Below, one piece after another: positions 36,786 through 48,036 of a DNA stretch of 64,000 nt; position 1 is the stretch's first letter, and each line of letters opens with the position of its first letter. Position numbers and translations under genes: made by a program. Where the stretch lies: assembly GCA_963930775.1 (NCBI GenBank), contig OZ005695.1, positions 7,688,001-7,752,000 of the forward strand, in the 5' to 3' direction. The notes beneath the pieces were generated by a model. The model saw only the letters and a list, made by a program, of their open reading frames with translations, did not search any database and was not told the DNA's origin. The stretch is from Cliona cf. orientalis. Taxonomy: Eukaryota > Porifera > Demospongiae > Clionaida > Clionaidae.

Positions 36786-37677
36786 TGAACTTTCGATCGT
36801 AATTTGCATGTATGACTTAGTGTGATTTATGACTTTTGCCACAAAATTGATGATTTTAGATCCTACTTGTAACAAATACTGTGATCTGATTGGTTAAACT
36901 GAAGTATCTATCCTTCATAGAAAACAAGAAGGAACTCAGGTTCAGTGAGAATTGGTGCACCCTCACTCTAAAATTAGTAATACTCATTACTGTGGCCTAT
37001 GATTATAGTCAAGCTGGCTATAAGCTGTAGGCCCTGATAGACTCATGCATAATAAGTTCTGCATGAAATGCCAGTGTACCCACCCATGCAAGAGTATATA
37101 AATAATATTATTATCAGTGATTCTAATCTTGTTCCACCCCATCCCTTGAGAGTATTCCTCCCCTTAATTGCAAAGATTATTTAGTCTCAGGCACATGACT
37201 GTGAATTTCACTGAGAATTTCAATTGGAATGCCACATCAATGATTAATAATAATACTCTTGATAATATGAATTCTTCCATAACTAGAGCTCTGTAGAGCA
37301 CATACCCCGCGCGCACATTGTGCAATCTATATAGCGAGTTACTTTTGTGTGCATGGCTATAATTTTGTGAATTTCAGAAAATTAATGGAAGTGCTGCTTA
37401 ATTGTATTGTAGCTATCAGGGGTCCCTACATCAGATCTAGACTACTAGGAGATATGAACTAATATTTTATTGTAATAGTATAGCCGTGTTACATTATGAT
37501 TTGGTTCCATAGGGCTACAGATTTGAGCTTCCTCAGCGGATGCAGATAGACTATAGATTTCATGAGCATTATCAATTTCGACAATCTTTACCAGTCATAA
37601 TATTATTCTTGGCTACTTAGTTGTGCGCATGACATGATGAGCAGAAAACACATTGGCATGCATTATGCATTGAGTAG

Positions 37678-38265
37678 CATAGGCGTAGGAACCGGGGGGG
37701 GGGGGGGGGGGGGGTGGCTAGGTGTGCTATAGCACCCCCACTTTTTCTGGAGGTAGCCAGGTAGCCTGAGGGCTGGGCAAGGCTGAGGTTTATCTCCATT
37801 ACTGAAAACTAAGTTACCTTAGTGTCACCAAAGTTAACTGCACTTTAATTTAGCGATTTTCAGGAGAGAGGATTTAGCTGCACTTTAATTTAGCAATTTT
37901 GCATGTACCACAATACAATGTCATGATAATACATCTCGAAAAATATTTGGCCTCATTTTAATTTAGCGAATTGGGTAAAGGTCGCCAAATTCACTAAATT
38001 AAGGTGTAATTAACTTTAGTGACACTAAGGTAGTTCATGCTTCCCAACCTATTATACCACCGATCATATGCTCACTTTATTATGTCTGCAAGATTTCTCT
38101 TAGAACATAGCCGATTTCTTCCCACTTCAGCTAGTTTAACCCGTGGAGTTCACGAAGTCCTCTCGGATTTAATTAGGGGGCGGGGCTAAAAATTTTGCGC
38201 GCGCTTTGCACACGTACTATAACACAATTAGCACCTCCACCTTCATAATGTTTGCTACGCCTATG
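37678..38265. mobile_element. MITE with CATAGGCGTAG ends and poly(G) run, containing a nested MITE
   Basis: Inverted ends CATAGGCGTAGGAAC and GTTTGCTACGCCTATGG. A run of about 18 G lies at 37697-37714. A second TA-flanked element is nested at 37816-38032. Confidence 0.6.
37816..38032. mobile_element. Nested palindromic MITE (ACCTTAGTGTCACCAAAGTT ends)
   Basis: 217 bp; ends ACCTTAGTGTCACCAAAGTT and the inverse of AACTTTAGTGACACTAAGGT, with CTTTAATTTAGCGA repeats inside and GGTAAAGGTCGCC near the right end. Confidence 0.72.
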
Positions 38266-39156
38266 GATTAGGCACTGTCGATAGGCGTGGCTATGTTAGC
38301 CAACAAAAAGGCACTATTTGTGACGCCTTGTGGACCGTGTCCATCGATTTGACGCACATTAAAGCTAGTTTTTCGCCGAATTTGATTGATTCGTTGTGCT
38401 TACGAGTCACTTAGAAGCCTATATCTCGAGATATGGCGATTTTTGTGCTCACGACGACAATGACAACGACAACGACAACGATAACGACACGACCGATTAC
38501 TTTACCCCTTGTGCATGTGCGCGGGGTAAATATCGTCAGTATATAATGAAACGATTACCACATCCCTAGTACGTAGCTTCATTATCTTATGGTAAAGGGT
38601 CACTATGTATGTAAGTGGCATATTTAAGTTATGCAATGTTATGTAATCGTCAAAATTTATGCTTGAAAGTGGCTGAACTTGAAACTGAAAACAGATGGCA
38701 AGCTTTAAAGTATTTACAGAACCATTTCCCATATTCACCTATGTCTGTGCCAAATTTCATGATTCGATACCCTTACTGGCCAAACATTGCTTGTTTCAGA
38801 AAAGTAAAGTGCTATTTAATAGGGATGTATAATTATTATTTAAAACATAAGTATGTTTGATATCATAATCATGGAATAATGTGGCTGATATGCATGAGTT
38901 ACTCATAGTATTAAAGCTCACATACTTAGAGAAAGTCTAAATAGCATCATCTCCCTAGCTGTACTGTACACATGTCAATCGTTAGTACAGTGCGAATGCC
39001 AGCTGCAACAGCACGAACTTTGACCCTATTAATACCATAGTATTTAATACTTCGCGTTTGTAGATCACACCCTTCAATGCAGGCTACTCAAACTCGCCAC
39101 TACAATGGCGACGTTCTCGCTGATCGTGGTGAAAAATATGTAAAATGGAAGAAAAT

Positions 39157-39251
39157 CCCATGAGTGACTCATGGGAAGGATTCACGTTACCAAACCCATG
39201 AGTGACTCATGGGATTGATTTATATCACTTTTCCCATGAGTCACTCATGGG
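39157..39251. promoter_or_regulatory. Three 19-bp palindromes with AP-1-type cores
   Basis: CCCATGAGTGACTCATGGG occurs at 39157-39175 and 39195-39213, and inverted (central base C) at 39233-39251. Each contains TGACTCA, the AP-1/bZIP site. They lie about 1.4 kb upstream of B3, just before the A-to-B spacer. Regulatory role is inference; a repeat fragment is the alternative. Confidence 0.45.
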
Positions 39252-39293
39252 AAGGATTTACGTCTCTCTTGAATGGCGTAAATTCCCCGAAAT

Positions 39294-40447
39294 GGTGTGG
39301 GCTCGCCATGAAATCCTATTCATTGTTGTTATGAATAATGTAATTTTTGGACAGAGTATATAATTTTATCAAATGCACATTCTGGGAGATTGAAAATGGC
39401 ATGCAACCAATGGTTACATGTATAGCAGTCTGCGGCTATGTTATTAACGTGTCCCCTCGCAATAATCAACCACTGCCATGGAAGATACTATAAAAAACAC
39501 ATGCACACACCCACTGTCATAATTATTTATTATTCGAATGAGAATGTACCAAGACCAACTAGACTTTATCAAATTTCACGGTATCTATAAATAATCATGA
39601 TGAATATACAGTCAAAAATGTTTGTCTGTCCGTAACTCCTGTACTGCACAATTTATGCATGCACATTGACAATGTGCTTTTGTGCCATTAATTCAGAAGT
39701 GGTGCATAATTTATTTGGTGACTTGGTAACGTAAAAAGGGATCACCATAATTATTATTATTACATTATGTGAGTAAGAAATATTGTCAGATGGAGAAAAT
39801 GGCACTTCCAGAGAGAGACTATGATTAAAACATTGTCAAGTGGAATTAGTGGAGAAAGTGATATGTACATTCAGGAGCGCACAGAAAACACTGATTGCCC
39901 TTGTATAAGTGACACTGTTTAGGAGAGGCTTCTCTGTCCTCTTCCCGAGTTCAGCTTCAATGAGTGTAGTCGTACCTCATAGGATTTAGTGTTCCACCAT
40001 TTAGTGTATTATATCTTTGTAGTGAACTTATATATATATTCAAGATGATTAATGTTTTTGTCTGCCATATACTCCAGCCTGGAGAAGAGAAATTGGATTA
40101 ATATAATTATACTACTGTGCCTTCAGGGTATACTCATGTCAATTATTGTGAATTTTAGTAAAATTACCCAAACCCTATATATAGCATAGCTACCAGCCTG
40201 TTTCAGCAGCAAGCCTTTGATGTGATGGCCTGAGGATCAGCTCAGGTCTGAAGGAATCAAGATATATACCAAGATGCCTTTCCATATTTTTCTCCTATAG
40301 GGATGACCCTCTGCTATTAAAAGAGCACTATGTTTCAACTTGATAGTTGATGCCACACAAACCAATGTCATAGACTCTAAATAAGATAGGTCCCAGGTCC
40401 AGGAGTGCCACAAGGTTCAGTCCTTGCAGGACTCCCACTTCGGTAAT
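39294..40447. other. A-to-B spacer of unit 3
   Basis: Diverged copy of the spacer also present in units 1, 2 and 4 (GGAGATTGAAAATGGCATGC, CCCTCGCAATAATCAACCAC and other shared blocks). The antisense open frame found in the other copies is eroded here. Confidence 0.6.
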
Positions 40448-40600
40448 AGACCTACGGCGGAAGAGACCTACGTATGTATTAAAGGTCGCGCCATACTGCG
40501 CATGCGCATGGCGCTGTCCTTTCCGCGGCTTTGCTAACACCTAATAAAACTTGGAATTCTACTTGCGACGTCCAATCTAGCAACTATTGAGCTGCATAAA

Positions 40601-42181
40601 ATGGATAAGCTACTGATCTTCGCTGTGTTGTTTGTGCTATTAGCTCCAGCGATCGTTCACGCCGCCGACAGTCAAACTTGCTCCGGGGCGGAACTTGACG
40701 CAGACGTGCTGATTCTCGGAGGTGGAATCGCTGGCGTTGCGGCCGCCAAGACACTGCACGATAGAGGAGTCACTGATTTGCGTATCCTCGATGCTGAGGC
40801 CCAACTCGGCGGTCGTCTTCGCGCCGTGCAGGTGCCTCTAGCGGGATCCGACCCAATAACGGTAAATTCTGGCGCGAATTTTATTCAGGGATATGACCCG
40901 CTTCAACCAGAACTTCATCCGCTCGTGCAGATCCTAAATGCACCAGCATGTGGTGGCATTGAAGGCTCTTTTGTGGATTACGATTCGATAGTCGTGCGAA
41001 ATTCCCAAGGAGTGGACATATCTGATAGCCCCATTCTGCGATACGATGACTATGAGGCTGCAGCAACTGCTTCGGAGACTCTCAGAGAGATGCACCAGAA
41101 TGCCGGCCTACCAGACATCTCTGTGCGTCAGGCACTCTATGAAGGTGGATGGACACCAGGAAATTCTACAGATGAATGGGTAGAGTGGCTAGAGTTTGAT
41201 TATTGCTTTGCCGAGCCAACAGATAATTCATCCCTAGTCTATGGACCTCCATTGCCAACCTACAGTGATTTTGGCAATCCCAATAACACGGGAGATTTTC
41301 TGGTGACGGACAGGGAGGGCTTTGTCAAGGTTGTGCGCTGCCTTGCAGATGAGTTTCTGGTGGAAAACGATCCTCGCATGCACTTAAACACACGAGTGAC
41401 ACGGATTGAGTGGAGCAACGATTGTGTCTGTGCTACAACCACAGTGGGGGGCAGTTCAACTCGCACATTCTGTGGAAGATATGCAATCGTGACATTCAGT
41501 ATTGGCGTTTTGCAGCAGCTTCAAGAGGCCGGTTTAGAATTCAGTCCTCCTCTACCAGAGGAAACAGTGAATGCAATCAATACTATTCGCATGGCACACT
41601 ATCTAAATATTATTGTGGAGTGGGACACCAGATTTTGGGAGCAGGATATTGTGTTTGTTGGTTATGTGAATGAGACAGATGGTCGATATTTCCCCCTTTT
41701 GCACGAATTGGTGCACGTAGAGAATGCTACTGTTGTATACCTGGTTATCACAGACACTCTAGCCGATCGCATCCTTCGCCAAACCGAGGAACAGAACAAG
41801 CAAGAAATCGTTACCGTTTTCAACAATGCATACAATCTTACACTTCAGCCATCCAATATTCTCTCTCTCTTCTTGCCCGATTGGGACATCAATCCACTGT
41901 ATTTCGGTTCATACTCTAATAATCCTGTTGGAGTGACCAATGAGACATTTGCAACCCTCCTCAAACCTCTCAGAGGTAGACTTTTCTTTAGTGGCGAGGC
42001 TCTCAGCCTAAACTATTCTGGATTCGTTCATGGAGGATATCTCAGTGGAATTGATACTGCTAATTATATTGTCACTGAAATACAAAGTAGTGGCGAAAAG
42101 GGAATTACTAAGGCATTTATATTTAATTTGTGTCTCTTGATGATCACTACTGTTATCGTTACATGGACTCTTGTACTTTAA
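40601..42181 (+). CDS. Secreted flavin amine/polyamine oxidase-like protein, type B (B3, intact)
   Basis: Intronless, 526 residues, same architecture as A1. Signal peptide MDKLLIFAVLFVLLAPAIVHA, Rossmann GGGIAG, GGRLRAV, and C-terminal FAD motif RLFFSGEALSLNYSGFVHGG. Differences from type A at key places: NFIQG instead of NWFHG (Q96 where type A and animal PAOs have His), Asp-type RILDAEA instead of IIEA at the end of strand 2, and F475 retaining the aromatic-cage position. N336 replaces the flavin-site lysine, as in A1. C-terminal tail FNLCLLMITTVIVTWTLVL suggests GPI anchoring or a membrane helix. The expected reaction is oxidation of an amine with H2O2 release, unproven. The promoter holds GCGCATGCGC at 40498-40507. 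A 1.7 kb transposon lies 57 bp after the stop. Confidence 0.88.
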   Translation: MDKLLIFAVLFVLLAPAIVHAADSQTCSGAELDADVLILGGGIAGVAAAKTLHDRGVTDLRILDAEAQLGGRLRAVQVPLAGSDPITVNSGANFIQGYDPLQPELHPLVQILNAPACGGIEGSFVDYDSIVVRNSQGVDISDSPILRYDDYEAAATASETLREMHQNAGLPDISVRQALYEGGWTPGNSTDEWVEWLEFDYCFAEPTDNSSLVYGPPLPTYSDFGNPNNTGDFLVTDREGFVKVVRCLADEFLVENDPRMHLNTRVTRIEWSNDCVCATTTVGGSSTRTFCGRYAIVTFSIGVLQQLQEAGLEFSPPLPEETVNAINTIRMAHYLNIIVEWDTRFWEQDIVFVGYVNETDGRYFPLLHELVHVENATVVYLVITDTLADRILRQTEEQNKQEIVTVFNNAYNLTLQPSNILSLFLPDWDINPLYFGSYSNNPVGVTNETFATLLKPLRGRLFFSGEALSLNYSGFVHGGYLSGIDTANYIVTEIQSSGEKGITKAFIFNLCLLMITTVIVTWTLVL

Positions 42182-42863
42182 TGAATTTTTGATCGCATAT
42201 ATCAGCATTTTTTTGTGATTTAGCTATAACTTTTACCAAGAGTATATAAGAGGAGGGAGAGAGAGTATCCTACTTCCTATTGCTACCGTGGCCCTGAAGG
42301 GTCTAATTCGTACCGCCTATGAATGACATCCACTATGCGATTTCTTCTAAGCGATTATCTCTAAGTGATTTTCTCTAAGCAATTTCTTCTAAGCGATTTT
42401 CTCTAAGCGATTATCTCTAAGCATTTTGTCCATAAGCAATTTCTTCTAAGCATTTTCTTAGTAAGTGATTTCTTCTAAGCGATTATAGTATCCCTATAAG
42501 TGTTTTCTCTATGTGTGTGTGTGTCACAGTGTGTAAGGTTTCAACCGCTCAGTTACTTCATTCCATGCCAATCAAATCCTGGACCAGTTGACTTGCCGAA
42601 TTGCTCGATAATCTCAATAGCATTGGTACTCCCCCAAATAATTACCCACCCTCCCCCCCCCCCCCCCCCATGCCCAATATTTAGTTAACCTCTTTTGGAG
42701 AAGAATCGATAATCGCTTAGGCTTAATAAAATAGCTTAGAGAGAATCGCTTACACATAATCGCTTAGGTTTATTAAAATAGCTTAGAGTATCGCTTAGGC
42801 CTACTATGATAGACATGTCATAATCGCTTAGGCCCAGAGATCAGAATCGCTTAGATATCATTG

Positions 42864-43149
42864 CAGTGGTGTTCCCAGGAGGTGTATTCGCTCGCAAAAT
42901 GCTTAGCCACGCCCCCCAAAAGTGTTGACCACGCCCCTAATTAAACGCGTCTTGATGGTAACTGACAAAGAAGGCTATTTTAGGAACGAGAAACTGCTGT
43001 TTAGATCGAATTTTATTAACCAGTAAATTTATTAGCCGCCAGTCATCGATTATCTGCAACAATAATTTATCGAGGTACGGAGCTGACTGTTGTGCCAGAG
43101 CTGATCGGGGTACTCCAGTACCCTGAGCACCCCTCTGGGTATGCCACTG
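42864..43149. mobile_element. Nested CAGTGG-ended MITE
   Basis: Left end CAGTGGTGTTCCCAGGAGG, right end CCTCTGGGTATGCCACTG. Resembles hAT-type non-autonomous elements; no clear target duplication. Confidence 0.5.
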
Positions 43150-43681
43150 TGCCGCCGATCGAGATTGTTTGACCGTCCAAAAATAGCCTTGACCGCTTGA
43201 CCACGGCGAATTGACCCATTGACTATCGACTAATTGCACATGCGCAAAATCTCGGCCACGCCTCCCACAGCTTGATCGTGAACTTCCCCAAGAAGTGCCT
43301 TGACCGTTTGACTATTAATTTTCTTCACTGCGGTAGCAGCTCTGGATACAGCACCTATGGGAGTGACCCCCTTGGACATAATTGCTCAGTCCAGTAAAAT
43401 CGCTTAGAGATAATTGCTTCATAGACATAATCGCTTAGCCCAGTAAAAATCGCTTAGAGATAATTGCTTCATAGACATAATCGCTTAGCCCAGTAAAAAT
43501 CGCTTAGAGATAATCGCTTATCCCAGTAAAATCGCTTAGAGATAATCCCTTAGACATAATCGCTTAGCCCAGTAAAATCGCTTAGAGAAAAATCGCTTAG
43601 AAATAATCGCTTAGAAGAAATCGCATAGGGGATATCATTCACTGTAGGCAGTACAAATTAGACCCTTCAGGGCCACCGTAT

Positions 43682-43924
43682 ATTGCTGTGTGCAAACACC
43701 CTTTGCCAAGTACAGAGGTCAAGTTACACTATCTTACACACAAACTTACCACAAACGTCTGGCATATAACCACACGCTTGTACTTGCATGCACGATAGTG
43801 GTCTAGTGAGCAATGATAAGCACTAAAATACTATGGGTCGTCATGCACCTGTACTGGTTTGTGGTAACCTTTATGTAGTGCTGACCACATTGACCTCTGT
43901 ACTTGGCAAAGGCACACAGCAATA
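43682..43924. mobile_element. Nested MITE within the right inverted repeat of the foldback-like element
   Basis: Palindromic ends ATTGCTGTGTGC ... CTTTGCCAAGTACAGAGGTCA and the inverse at 43890-43924. It interrupts the right terminal repeat, which otherwise matches the left one (CCTATTGCT then CCGTGGCCCTGAAGGG). Confidence 0.65.
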
Positions 43925-44467
43925 GGAAGTAGGACACTCTCTCCCTCCTTTTATATACTCTTGCTTTTACCAAATCACACTGATTTTAGATCCTACTTGT
44001 AACAAATACTGTGATCTGATTGGTTAAACCATCTATGGTTAAACTGAAGTATCTATTCTTCATAGAAAACATGCAACCTCTGCATCATGTAAAATTTCTT
44101 GCCTATGGTTAGGGTTGTTGCTAGGCAGCAGTTTGTATCTTAGTCTAGCTTTTGGGAATTGTTGCTAGGATCTAAACATGTTAGACAGTGTTTAGTCGGT
44201 TTCTATGTGATTCAGAAGACCTCAGGGCTCAGTAGAATCCTCGCTTCACTCAGGATTTTACACAAGCCCTTCGGTCTTCTAAATCACTTAGAAACCTCCT
44301 AAAAATGTCTAACTATAAAATTTCAATAATATTGTGATTACTACAATGAATGAGTATAAAGCGTGCAATGCATGCACTTGCTTGCTTCAAAATTCAGCCC
44401 TCTCCTGGTGACAGGGTGGATGGTGAAGATTAGACTGACGTGGATAATTATTATTATTTCAAAAGCA

Positions 44468-45671
44468 TAGTTAGAAAGTGAATGGGATAAGGTCTCTTTA
44501 CAGACAAATTGGAAACTTGAGCCTTGCACCAAACCGAGTGATAGTGTATTGCAAACCCCTTCTACCTCCAACAATGCACCCAACTTAACTGCTGCATCCA
44601 CAACCCTTCCCAATCTCGAGTCGAACGATAGTGCTCAAGCTCCAGCAGCAATCGAAGATGTGCAATCCCAGTCTACCACCCCATCTCAACTTGACATAAA
44701 CCATTCTTTTTCAATGGCTCAGTCACCACACCAGGTGACGTAACTGCTCCCCCTCCATCAACCTCCTGCATGCCCTACTTGCCTAAATTTTCTGTTCTGT
44801 ACTTTAATGCTCGCAGCCTATTGCCCAAAATTGACCACCTCCGTGTTGCCTGTGCTCTATACACACCCGACATTATCTGTATCGTAGAAACGTGGACCAA
44901 TGTTGATATTCTAAACAGTGAATTACGTATTCAGGACTATGAAATAATTCGCCTGGATCGAAATAGACATGGTGGTGGAGTGCTAATTTATGTTAATACA
45001 TGCTATAGCCATAACATTTTGTATTCTGGTTCACCTGACCTTGAACTCTTAATTGTTTCTATCTTTACAACAGTAACACCCATAACTATAGCCCTGTTTT
45101 ACAGACCTCCCAGTAGCCCTTATGGTATTTTTGATACTCTTTTAACCACTCTGTTTACCCATGTTGAAACCCTGTTACTTTCTAATTTTGTACTCATGGG
45201 AGACTTTAATGTTAATTTTTTAGACAATACTCACCCTTTGTTTTCTAAATTGCATACGGTTACTTCTAGCTTCTGTCTCACACAAGTTGTTACTTCACCC
45301 ACCCACTGCTCTAATTCTCTCATTGACTTAATTTTTCTGTCGTCACCTGAGGCCTTATCATCATGCGAAACTCTGCCCCCACTAGCCAACTCCGACCACA
45401 ATGGGATCCTGTTCTCGCTACAAAATCTCAAGACTAAGCCGGTCCCTATAAGAAGGGCTAAGAAAATCTGGAGATACGATTATGCGGACTTCAATTTGGC
45501 CCTCGATATGATTGCCGAGATCGACTGGGACTCAGTCTTTCTGAATGCAGACGTGGATGAGTGCTGGTCAACATGGCGCTCCATATTCATGCGTATTATG
45601 GACTTGTGCATACCAAGCTCGACTCTAAAGCCGCGAAAGAATCTACCCTGGTTAACAAAACCCATCATTCA
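44468..45671 (+). mobile_element. Non-LTR retrotransposon 2, 5' piece (end of ORF1, endonuclease)
   Basis: 5'-truncated element inserted in the type A upstream flank. An ORF1 remnant ends at 44743; ORF2 opens at 44770 with YFNARSLLPKID, ICIVETW, GGGVLIY, YRPPSSP, LMGDFNVNF and NSDHNGILFSL, an APE-type endonuclease. Coding stops matching the element after LTKPII at 45671, where the inverted duplication begins. 45188-45671 is repeated exactly at 51857-52340, from which the same ORF2 continues. Confidence 0.85.
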
Positions 45672-47214
45672 TTGGTGTGTGCATATGTTTAGTGCCGCAG
45701 TATGGCGCGACGTTTAATACGTACGTAGGTCTCTTCCGCCGTAGGTCTATTTAACACCGAAGTGGCAGTCCTGCAAGGACTGAACCTTGTGGCACTCCTG
45801 GGACCTATCTTATTTAGATTCTATGACATTGGTTTGTGTGGCATCCAACTATCAAGTTGAAATACAGTGCTCTTTTAATAGCAGAGGGTCATCCCTAGGA
45901 GAAAAGTATGGAAACTCTGAGGCATCTTGGTATCTTGATTACTTTAAACCGGAGTTGGTCCTCAGGCCATCACATCAAAGGCTTGCTGCTGAAACAGGCT
46001 GGTAGCTATGCTAACTATATATAGGATTTGGGTAAGTTTAAAAACTCACAATAATTGAGTACCCTGAAGGCACAGTATGTTATATTAATCTGATTTCTCC
46101 TCTCCTGGAGTATGGCAGACAAAAAAACCCCGTTAATCGTCTTGAATCCATATAAACGTTTACTACAAAGATATAATACAGTGTCACTAAATGGTAGAAC
46201 GCCAAATCCTACGAGGTATGACTACAGTTGGACTCAGGAAGAGGAGAAGCCTCTCCTAAACAGTGTCCCTTCTACAAGGGCAATCTGTGTTTTCTGGGCG
46301 CTCCTGAATGTACCTATCACTTTTCCCACTAATTCCACTTGTTTTAATCATAGTCTCTCTCTGGAAGTGCCATTTTCTCCGTCTGACAATATTTCTTACT
46401 CACATAATGTAATAATAATAACTATGGTGATCCCTCAATAATATTATGTTACCAAGTCATCAAATAATATTATTATGCATGCAACCCTGCTAGGGACACC
46501 ACTTCTGAATTAATGGCACAAATACACGCACAAATTGTGCAGTATAGGAGTTACGGACATGCAGATAAACATTTTGACTGTATATTCACCATCAGATTAT
46601 TATTTATAGATACCATGAAATTTGATAAAGTCTAGTTGGTCTTGGTATGTTCTCATTTGAATAATAAATAATTATGACAGTTGGTGTGTGCATATGTTTT
46701 TTTATAGTATCTTCCGGTGGTTGATTATTGCGAGGGGATACGATAACATACCGTATGGCGGGTAATTTTCGTGGGGTGCTAATTTTCGTTATTTTCGTGG
46801 ATGACTTGGCAGTCACGAAATTTTCCCACCCGCGAAAATTGGTGATATGATACTATGCGAGTCCATGATGATGGGCGTGGCCACAAACATCGTGGCAGCG
46901 CGGCCAACACTTTCCAGTATTAGCAAGCAACAGTAGCCATTGTCATCCAGCTGATAGCTATAGCTATAAGCTATAATATACATTATTCATAACAACAATG
47001 AAAATTCAATAAGATTTCATGGCAAGCCCACACTATCTATTAGCTATACCGATCAAGTTTCACAATCATGTGACATTCATGAGCAGTCCATATATGCATA
47101 CCAGTGGCAACAAGAGCTCATAATAGTATTATCTTAATACTATCCTTGGTAAACCTGATATTATTATAATTAACGAAAATACCACTAAATTTGCAGTACG
47201 CAAGCTATACATAG

Positions 47215-48030
47215 TTTTTTTTTTTTTTTTTTTTTTTCTATAATACTTTATGCAACACATAGGTATGCAGTGGATACATAGATAGTTAAGACAACTAATC
47301 AAGTATGTACCCAGAAACTATGTAAAAGTATAATAAAACGAAAAGAAAAGCAGACACACAAGTTAATTATGAGGCATTGAAATGCTATTTTTGAAAGACG
47401 CGAGAGTCTGCATTGTGACCTGATCTTCGTTCAGCAAATTCCACGCTCGGATTGAGCTTGGAACAAAGGAGTGAAAATAGTAGTTTGTTCGAGCAAACGG
47501 ACATTGTAGAGTGTCTGATCTTGCGAGCCTACTGGAGTGGGAGGGTTGTGTGATGAAGATATCCTCAGGGAAATAGCAGAGGCCATGAACAATCTTGAAG
47601 ACTTGTGCAAGTTTCAGGTGAAGTCGCCGCTCACTAAGTTTTGGTACATCAGTGATGCTTACCAACTGCTCATAACCCAAGTTCCACTGTCGTGAGATCA
47701 ACTTGAGGGCAAACTTCTGTACTGCTTCCAGCCTATCAGTATCGCCTTGTAGGTAGGGGTCCCAGACTTGCGATGCATATTCCAAGTGAGGGCGGACTAG
47801 GCTAATGTACAGCTGCTTAAGGGTGGCTGGATCAACATTCTCATAAAATTGCCTATACAGTAGGCCTAGAATCCTTCTTGCTTTAGTGCAAAGTTCAGAA
47901 ATGTGATCTGACCAAGAAAGATTCCTGCTGAAGAGCACACCAAGGTATTTAAAGATCTCCACCTCTTCTAGCTCTGACCCACACAAGTAAAGAGACACCG
48001 ATCTGGTTGTTAAAGAAAGATTCCTGCGTT
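47215..48030 (-). mobile_element. 5'-truncated non-LTR fragment after A4 (left arm)
   Basis: Mirror of 57212-58027. Encodes the reverse-transcriptase C-terminal region (for example YLGVLFSRNLSWSDHI and RPHLEYASQVWDPYLQG) and ends in poly(T) on this strand. See the right-arm entry for the insertion context. Confidence 0.8.
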
Positions 48031-48036
48031 TGATCA

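Larger units (their letters stand above)
36786..39293. other. Unit 3 region where the type A gene is missing
   Basis: 36786-36935 is type B 3' flank. The rest is not shared with other units and contains nested MITEs (37678-38265), a GACAAC simple repeat near 38455-38490 and AP-1-like palindromes (39157-39251). No remnant of a type A gene is seen, although the A-to-B spacer resumes at 39294. Confidence 0.6.
42238..43972. mobile_element. Foldback-like transposon with AATCGCTTAG arrays
   Basis: 1735 bp inserted in the 3' flank of B3; the uninterrupted flank is seen after B1 (TTTTACCAAATCACACTG). Both ends read AAGAGTATATAARAGGAGGG outward, followed by CCTACTTCCTATTGCT. CTTTTACC flanks both sides (42230-42237, 43974-43981; one extra G at the right, so an 8- or 9-bp duplication). 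Behind the ends lie opposed arrays of a degenerate 13-14 bp unit: CTAAGCGATT at 42341-42490, and AATCGCTTAG at 42710-42860 and 43385-43630. Two further MITEs are nested (42864-43149 and about 43682-43924). No transposase frame is visible. Confidence 0.78.

Noticed and set aside
37697-37714. Poly(G) run as a possible G-quadruplex regulator
   Set aside because: It is inside a MITE far from any start site, and homopolymer lengths in assemblies are unreliable.
42937-43239. 100-residue minus-strand frame inside the foldback-like element as a transposase remnant
   Set aside because: It spans a nested MITE border and shows no DDE or zinc-finger motif.
42341-43630. Regularly spaced AATCGCTTAG repeats resembling a CRISPR-type array
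   Set aside because: Units are degenerate, spacing varies, orientation flips between halves, there are no cas genes, and the DNA is clearly eukaryotic; they belong to a transposon.
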